From contig CAKUON010000010.1 of NCBI GenBank assembly GCA_934668875.1, positions 59,070-123,069 on the forward strand: a stretch of 64,000 nucleotides of DNA. The letters run 5' to 3'. Positions 59,177 to 64,000 of this stretch are shown piece by piece. Under the pieces are notes generated by a model. The model did not search any database and was not told the DNA's origin. It saw only the letters and a program-made list of their open reading frames with translations. The position numbers and the translations under genes were made by a program. The stretch's first letter is position 1, and each line of letters opens with the position of its first letter. Origin of the DNA: an uncultured Collinsella sp. (GTDB lineage: Bacteria; Actinomycetota; Coriobacteriia; Coriobacteriales; Coriobacteriaceae).

Positions 59177-59340
59177 GTTACGCGGTTTTACCAAACCGCG
59201 TAACCGCTTGACGCTGCGCGGGCCGCATTTGGACAATCTGACGTTCAACTTCAAGGGCGCGACCAGAAGGTCAGCGCCCTTTCGTTTCACGTCACCTTGT
59301 CTCAAATGCGACCCGCTCGCTGCCCGTCCTCAACCTGCGA
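59177..59340. repeat. three-stem structured intergenic element, copy B
   Basis: It begins at the base after the LCP stop codon. The first hairpin (59177-59204) is identical to that of copy A. The long-range stem (59218-59234 with 59299-59316) and inner hairpin (59254-59280, loop AGAA) have different bases but pair in the same way. Confidence 0.87.
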
Positions 59341-59343
59341 CGT

Positions 59344-59391
59344 TAGTCATTGGGGACGTTCTTAAACGACTGGTCAAAGGGGACACTCTTG
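59344..59391. mobile_element. truncated copy of the MITE-like element
   Basis: 46 of 48 bases match the left end of the element at 37627. No right terminal repeat follows. The rest of the 377-bp gap to pepT (59392-59488) contains diverged GGGGAC-type fragments and no gene. Confidence 0.75.
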
Positions 59392-59488
59392 ATGCACTTG
59401 GCACTTGGGGACGTTCCTTATGTGCCGGCAGTTTGGGACACTCCTTGCTTCAAGAGGCTGGCGCGCGTCAACCTGTTCTCATTGCAGC

Positions 59489-59526
59489 AAAAAAATCGCC
59501 CCGTTCTCGGTTGAGGACGGGGCGGT
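59489..59526 (-). terminator. terminator of pepT
   Basis: Ten-base arms (cgccccgttc / ggacggggcg) read on the minus strand end in a T7 run. A weaker T-run makes it usable in the other direction too. Confidence 0.88.
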
Positions 59527-59553
59527 TTGTCTTTTAGGCTTGAGCGGCCAGGC

Positions 59554-60801
59554 TTATGCAAAGCGGGCGACGAGCTCCTGGAGCACGTCGGTCATCTTGA
59601 CGAGCGAACTGACCGGGACGAACTCGTTGACGCCGTGGTAGCAATAGCCGCCGGTGGAAAGGTTGGGGCAGGGCAGACCGCGGAACGACAGCTGCGCGCC
59701 GTCGGTGCCGCCGCGAATCGGCAGCACTTGGGGCTCAACGCCGCAGGCAAGGTAGGCTTCCTTGGCAACATCAATGAGCTCGGGATAGTCACGAACGATC
59801 TCAGCCATATTTCGATACTGCTGCTTAATCTCGACCGTCACGCGCTCCTCACCCAGACGCTGGTTGAGCATCGAGGCGGCGGCATCAATAAGGTCGAGTT
59901 TCTGCTGGAACTTGGCGGCATCGTGATCACGGACGATATAGCGCGCCGTGGCGTGATCGACGGTCGCAGATACACCCTCAAGGTGATAAAAGCCCTCGTA
60001 GCCTTCCGTATACTCCGGGCGCTGCACGTAGGGGAGCAACGCGTTGAAGTCGCAGAACAGATTGCCTGCGTTGACCATACGGCCCTTGGCGTCGCCCGGG
60101 TGGATGGACTGGCCCTCAAAGCGGATGGTCGCCTCGGCGGCGTTAAAGCACTCCCACTCCAGCTCGCCGATGGGGCCGCCGTCGACCGTGTAGGCGTACT
60201 TGCAGCCAAAGGTATCGATATCCAACAGCTCGGCTCCGTGACCGATCTCCTCGTCAGGGCAGAAGCAAATGCCGAGTGCGGGATGGGGCAGAGAGGGGTC
60301 CTGAGCGATACGCGCGACAAGCGACATGATCTCGGCGACGCCTGCCTTGTCGTCCGCGCCCAGCAGCGTGGTGCCATCGCTGCAGACCAGGTCCTCACCC
60401 GCGAGGTCGTTCAGGGCGGGAAGCTTGGCGGTACTCATGGCAACGGGCTTACCGTCAACCGTGCCGCAGACCAGATCGCCGCCTTCGTAGTGTACGATGT
60501 GCGGCTTCACGCCGGCGCCCGGTGCAACTTCGGTGGTGTCGAGATGGGCGATCAAGCCCAGGGCGGGCTTGTCCTCAGCGCCCGCACTTGCGGGGATATG
60601 CGCGCAGACATAGGCGTGCTCGGTCACGTGGGCATCTTTTGCACCAAGCTCGCGCAGCTCTTCAACCAGCACGTTGGCAAGGTCAAACTGAACGGCGCTC
60701 GAGGGTACCTGGTCGCAGTTTGCATCCTCGGACTGCGTGTTGATCTGGACGTAGCGCAAAAAGCGCTCGAGGACATCGGGGCTCGTGGTGGTGTTTTCCA
60801 T
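59554..60801 (-). CDS. pepT: peptidase T (tripeptide aminopeptidase, M20B)
   Basis: This 415-residue protein starts at MENTTTSPDV behind GGAG; the in-frame extension to 60897 would run over the divergent promoter. Zinc ligands and catalytic residues are seen in IAHLDTTEV, GADDKAGVAEI and PDEEIGHG, with a C-terminal STGGYCYHGVNE. It removes N-terminal residues from tripeptides in the cytoplasm. Confidence 0.94.
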   Translation of the reverse strand: MENTTTSPDVLERFLRYVQINTQSEDANCDQVPSSAVQFDLANVLVEELRELGAKDAHVTEHAYVCAHIPASAGAEDKPALGLIAHLDTTEVAPGAGVKPHIVHYEGGDLVCGTVDGKPVAMSTAKLPALNDLAGEDLVCSDGTTLLGADDKAGVAEIMSLVARIAQDPSLPHPALGICFCPDEEIGHGAELLDIDTFGCKYAYTVDGGPIGELEWECFNAAEATIRFEGQSIHPGDAKGRMVNAGNLFCDFNALLPYVQRPEYTEGYEGFYHLEGVSATVDHATARYIVRDHDAAKFQQKLDLIDAAASMLNQRLGEERVTVEIKQQYRNMAEIVRDYPELIDVAKEAYLACGVEPQVLPIRGGTDGAQLSFRGLPCPNLSTGGYCYHGVNEFVPVSSLVKMTDVLQELVARFA

Positions 60802-60849
60802 AAAGACCGCTCCAATCTTGGTCGTCGTGTGCAACAAGAACTCTAGCAC

Positions 60850-60890
60850 GGTATGCCACGGCATACCACGACGCTTGGATGGGGTAGAAT
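60850..60890 (+). promoter_or_regulatory. palindrome and -10 box upstream of the DtxR-family gene
   Basis: A perfect 18-bp palindrome (ggtatgcc-ac-ggcatacc, 60850-60867) covers the -35 position of a TAGAAT -10 box (60885). It lies between divergent pepT and the regulator, so the regulator may control both. Confidence 0.55.
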
Positions 60891-60921
60891 CAGCCATTGA
60901 ATGCAGAAGGGACGGAAGATC

Positions 60922-61344
60922 ATGGATACGACAAATAGCTCGCGCGAACTACATCTGACGGTGGCGAACGAAGACTACTTGGAGTGCATGGTTCGCATTG
61001 AAAGCGAAGAGGGGGAAACCAACGGCGTGCGATCGGTCGACATCGCGCAGCGCCTTGGCGTCTCCAAGGCATCGGTCAATAAAGCGGTTTCGGCGCTCAA
61101 GGCATCCGAGCTTGTCGAGCAATCGCACTACGGCAAGGTAATCCTGACCGATCGTGGCCGCGAGGTTGGCACGGCTATCTGGTACCGCCATCGCCTCATC
61201 CGTACGTTTTTGGTTCAGGAGCTCGGTGTCGAATTTGAGCGAGCCGATTCCGAGGCCTGCATGATGGAGCATGCGCTATCCGAGGACACGATGAACCGCT
61301 GGCTCGCCTATCTCGAAAAGCAGGGAATCAGCGTCGAGGAATAG
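60922..61344 (+). CDS. DtxR/MntR-family metal-dependent regulator
   Basis: This 140-residue protein starts at MDTTNSSREL behind GGACGGAAG; an ATG at 60901 is an alternative. Residues about 10-75 form the winged HTH (VDIAQRLGVSKASVNKAVSAL). The rest is the metal-binding dimer domain (RHRLIRTFLVQELGV, then EACMMEHALSEDT). It is short, without the SH3-like third domain, as in MntR-type members. It would repress genes in the presence of Fe or Mn. It is co-directional with the methyltransferase gene 10 bp downstream. Confidence 0.92.
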   Translation: MDTTNSSRELHLTVANEDYLECMVRIESEEGETNGVRSVDIAQRLGVSKASVNKAVSALKASELVEQSHYGKVILTDRGREVGTAIWYRHRLIRTFLVQELGVEFERADSEACMMEHALSEDTMNRWLAYLEKQGISVEE

Positions 61345-61354
61345 CGGGATATAT

Positions 61355-62248
61355 ATGGATACGAGTTATTACAACCGCTTTGGTGCCGAGGAACTTGCGC
61401 GCCGCTTGTCGAGCGAGACCTTGTTGGCGCAGGGCCCCATGGGCAGTGTTCTGTTGAGTGAGTACGATGCCGCCGACATTCCACCGGCGTTTTGGAATCT
61501 GGCAGAGCCGCAGACCGTTTCTCGTATCCATCGCTTGTATGTCGCCGCCGGCGCGCAGGTGCTCATTACCAACACCTTTCAGGCATCGAGCTATGCCCTC
61601 AAGCACGACCAGATTTCGCCGTCCGTGGCGGAGGTCAATCGCGGGGCCGTCGACGATGCCCGCCAGGCGCACCCTCAGCTGCTGCTGGGCTCGATGGGCC
61701 CGATCGGTATTGAGTGGTTTGCCGAGGACTCTGCCGAGTATCGTGAAATCCGCGGCATTGCGCGCGAACAGGCGCACGCCTTGCTCAATGCTGGTGTTGA
61801 CGGTCTGCTGATCGAGACGGTGACGTCTATCCGTAATCTGCAGCCCATGCTTGCCGGCGTCCGAGATGCCGCCGACGGCATGCCTGTTCTGGTGAGTTTT
61901 GTCGTTGACGATAAAGGCGACCTGCTGGGCGATGGCCTCAACATCGAGGCAGCCGTTTTGTACGCCGAAAAACACGGCGCAAACTCGGTTGGTGTTAATT
62001 GCTGTTCGCTTGCGGCCGCGAACGCGGCGGTGCCCAGGATGGTTGCATCGGCGACTACTCCCGTCACGGTGCGTCCCAACGTGGGCGATCCGGTCCAGAC
62101 TCAGGATGGCCCCGTATGGCACGAGAGCCCCGAAGCTTTCGCGCGCGCATGCATCGAATGGAGGCATGCCGGTGCCGCAATGGTGGGCAGTTGCTGTGGA
62201 ACCACGGCAATCACTACGGCAGCGATGGCCGAGGCGCTCGATATATAA
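61355..62248 (+). CDS. homocysteine S-methyltransferase-family protein
   Basis: This 297-residue TIM-barrel protein opens QGPMGSVLL and has TNTFQASSYAL. The zinc-binding cysteines sit in GVNCCS and GSCCGTT. It resembles the homocysteine-binding domain of MetH or YbgG/MmuM, without folate or cobalamin domains. It probably makes methionine from homocysteine with a small methyl donor. It is followed by a terminator. Confidence 0.9.
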   Translation: MDTSYYNRFGAEELARRLSSETLLAQGPMGSVLLSEYDAADIPPAFWNLAEPQTVSRIHRLYVAAGAQVLITNTFQASSYALKHDQISPSVAEVNRGAVDDARQAHPQLLLGSMGPIGIEWFAEDSAEYREIRGIAREQAHALLNAGVDGLLIETVTSIRNLQPMLAGVRDAADGMPVLVSFVVDDKGDLLGDGLNIEAAVLYAEKHGANSVGVNCCSLAAANAAVPRMVASATTPVTVRPNVGDPVQTQDGPVWHESPEAFARACIEWRHAGAAMVGSCCGTTAITTAAMAEALDI

Positions 62249-62253
62249 AGGGC

Positions 62254-62283
62254 AAAACCGCTCCATACGGGGCGGTTTTTTTA
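62254..62283 (+). terminator. terminator after the methyltransferase gene
   Basis: aaaaccgctcc pairs with ggggcggtttt around atac (wobble allowed) and continues into T7. Confidence 0.92.
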
Positions 62284-62406
62284 TTGCCTGCATGTCCTCG
62301 GCAGCATTTGCCCAAATGGTGAATGCTGGTGCCGGCAGGTTGCCGAGTGCATGTTGCGGGTATACCCCATGCGTACCATGATCCAAACACTGTGAGGTGT
62401 CTGCGC

Positions 62407-63807
62407 GTGTGCGCGATAATTCATTTTGGAACTGACGGTTGGCGCGCTCGCGTCGATGAGGACTTCACTGCCGATAACGTTGCCCGTATCGCCGATGCCG
62501 TCGGCGAGTTGTGGCAAAAGATCAATCCGGGCAAAACGGTATATATAGGGTTCGACACTCGGCCCCTGGCGCGCGAGTTCGCTGAGCTTGCGGCGGGTGT
62601 GCTAGCAGCGCACGGGCTAGACGCTGTGCTCGCTTCGCGACCTGTTCCGACCCCTGCCCTTACGTGGGCGGCGGCTTATGACGGTGAGGCGTGCGGCGCG
62701 CTCATGGTGACGGGGTCCCATCATCCGCAGGGTTATCTGTGTCTCAAGATTCGCATGGGTGACGGCTCAACCGCCAACCAGGATGTCATCGAAGAGCTCG
62801 AAGAGACCATGGCTCCCGAGCCAATGGGGATCGAGGGGCAATATCGCACCGCGGATATCATTCCTGACTATATGCAGGCGGTGGCATCATTTGTCGATGC
62901 CGAAGCCATCCGCGCCGCGCACTTGCGCGTGGTTGTCGATCCCATGGGCGGCGCGGCCCAGGGATATCTTGCCGACCTGCTGCGGGAGCTAGGCGTCGAG
63001 GTGCACGAGATTCATGCCGGACGGTCATCCGATCAAGAGGACATTTGCCCCGACCCTGTTGAGCCGTGGGTGGACGCTTGCGAGCGTGCGGTTGTCGAGG
63101 ACGGGGCGTGCGCGGGCCTGGTGACCGACGGCGACGCCGACCGTATCGGCGCGGTTGACGAGCGCGGCAGATATATACATCCGCATCAGATCATGGCGCT
63201 CGTTTTGGGCGACTTGGTTCAATTTCGTAATTTGGAGGGGCGCGTCGTCGTCAATCTTTCATGCTCGACGCTCGTGCGTCGCATTGCCGAGGCGCTTGGC
63301 TGCCGCGTGACCGTCAAACCAGTCGGTTTCAAATATATAGCGGCGGAGATGAAGAAGGGCGGCGTCCTCATAGGCGGCGAAGAAGCCGGTGGTATCGGCA
63401 TCGCCGCGCATATGCCCGAGCGCGATGGAATCCTCGCCTGTCTGATTCTGTGTGAGCTTATGGCAAAGACGGACGCGCCTTTGGGCGTTCTGGTTGACCA
63501 ACTCGAGGCCAGTTTTGGTAAGACGAGTTACGGTCGACGCGATTTACGCCTTGAGGCCGAAGATGCCGAAACGTTACGAACCCTGCTGCCGGGTGTAAAC
63601 CCCAAGTCGATTTGTGGCAAGGTGCCGCAAAACGTTAGTCATATGGATGGCTTGCGTTTGGCATTCGAGGATGACACGTGGCTGCTGGTCCGTCCTAGCG
63701 GGACCGAACCAGTGGTGCGCGTCTACGCCGAGGGCTTCTCGGTGGAAGAACGTGATGAGTTGCTCGATGCTGGCTGTGCTTTAGCTAGGGGGACGTATCC
63801 GCTTTAA
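62407..63807 (+). CDS. phosphoglucomutase/phosphomannomutase family protein
   Basis: This 466-residue alpha-D-phosphohexomutase starts at GTG behind GAGGTG. The phosphoserine is Ser104 in TGSHHPQGY (TASHNP in most members, so His replaces Asn). The metal loop is DGDADR at 241-246, the sugar-binding loop is GGEEAGG (GEESGG in most), and the phosphate loop is RPSGTEP. It interconverts hexose 1- and 6-phosphates. The substitutions in both loops make the exact hexose uncertain. Confidence 0.9.
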   Translation: MCAIIHFGTDGWRARVDEDFTADNVARIADAVGELWQKINPGKTVYIGFDTRPLAREFAELAAGVLAAHGLDAVLASRPVPTPALTWAAAYDGEACGALMVTGSHHPQGYLCLKIRMGDGSTANQDVIEELEETMAPEPMGIEGQYRTADIIPDYMQAVASFVDAEAIRAAHLRVVVDPMGGAAQGYLADLLRELGVEVHEIHAGRSSDQEDICPDPVEPWVDACERAVVEDGACAGLVTDGDADRIGAVDERGRYIHPHQIMALVLGDLVQFRNLEGRVVVNLSCSTLVRRIAEALGCRVTVKPVGFKYIAAEMKKGGVLIGGEEAGGIGIAAHMPERDGILACLILCELMAKTDAPLGVLVDQLEASFGKTSYGRRDLRLEAEDAETLRTLLPGVNPKSICGKVPQNVSHMDGLRLAFEDDTWLLVRPSGTEPVVRVYAEGFSVEERDELLDAGCALARGTYPL

Positions 63808-63896
63808 CCATGAGACTGCCTTATATAAAGAGATGCTCGGCGAGCGGTAGGTAACGGCTGGCAAACGTTGGTCGGATTCAAAGATGTGTAGGAAAT
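63808..63896. other. gap after the phosphohexomutase gene
   Basis: About 90 bp with tatataaag (63823) as a possible -10 type element. No terminator hairpin is obvious. Confidence 0.35.
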
Positions 63897-64000
63897 GTGT
63901 ACGACCAGATTCCCGCCCCCGGGGCCCCTCCGGTCTGGCAATATATCTCCTTGCCGCGCGGCCCGGTCGGACCGGATCAGCCGCGGGGCGTGCACCTTGA
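63897..64000 (+). CDS. possible start of a further gene (3' end outside window)
   Basis: A GTG behind AGGAAAT opens VYDQIPAPGAPPVWQYISLP and stays open to the right edge. The Pro/Gly-rich start and frame usage look coding, but spacing from the ribosome site is short. No family can be named from 34 residues. Confidence 0.35.
   Translation, partial: MYDQIPAPGAPPVWQYISLPRGPVGPDQPRGVHL

Overview
The window reads as a single contig stretch of a GC-rich (about 60% by eye), anaerobic, sugar-fermenting Gram-positive actinobacterium, most likely a gut Coriobacteriia such as Collinsella. This rests on the combination of PTS permeases, phospho-glycosidases, an LCP-family cell-wall protein, an atpI-B-E-F-H-A-G-D-C operon and codon usage. 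It is inferred from gene content only; no rRNA or tRNA gene was seen that would place it directly.

Layout. 1-610 is the tail of a GGDEF protein. 677-10971 is a carbohydrate locus: a divergent AraC regulator, then a PTS EIIBC, GH43, a Dabb-like protein, an NmrA-like SDR, a GH1 phospho-glucosidase, xylulokinase, a DUF4867 protein and an L-fucose/L-arabinose-isomerase-fold enzyme. 11100-14307 holds an SDR, an MFS exporter and a LysR regulator. 14440-18674 is a MarR-controlled heterodimeric ABC exporter. 19120-20874 holds a pyridoxal-kinase-like enzyme, a TIGR04076 protein and a low-molecular-weight phosphatase. 20935-24953 is an alpha-glucoside unit (RpiR regulator, GH4, PTS EIICB). 25186-28005 holds a DUF4143 ATPase and an MFS transporter. 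28167-33056 is a prenyl-FMN decarboxylase module: an LpdD-IDI fusion, an SLC13 transporter, UbiD and UbiX. 33150-37544 has a MerR regulator, a second DUF4143 ATPase, an acidic membrane protein and an aldose epimerase-like protein. 37948-42339 is an amino-acid ABC transporter plus an M20 peptidase. 42569-49391 holds prfA, prmC, hicAB, tsaC, glpK and upp. 49674-56556 is the F-ATPase operon. 56645-63807 holds murA, an LCP protein, pepT, a DtxR regulator, a homocysteine methyltransferase and a phosphohexomutase. A further gene may begin near 63897.

Three things stand out. First, type I isopentenyl-diphosphate isomerase is fused to an LpdD-like chaperone domain next to ubiD and ubiX, which suggests a self-contained supply line for the prenylated flavin cofactor. 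Second, the intergenic DNA is full of palindromic elements of several families. One is a roughly 160-bp three-stem element present three times (18774, 43637, 59177), whose stems keep pairing although their sequences differ. Another is a 206-bp MITE-like element with 32-bp terminal inverted repeats. A third is a set of palindromes placed just after stop codons. Third, two separate DUF4143 AAA+ ATPase genes each sit beside their own array of long palindromes.

Start codons were chosen by ribosome-binding site and family alignment. Several genes have long in-frame upstream extensions that were rejected. No CRISPR array, prophage, rRNA or tRNA was seen.
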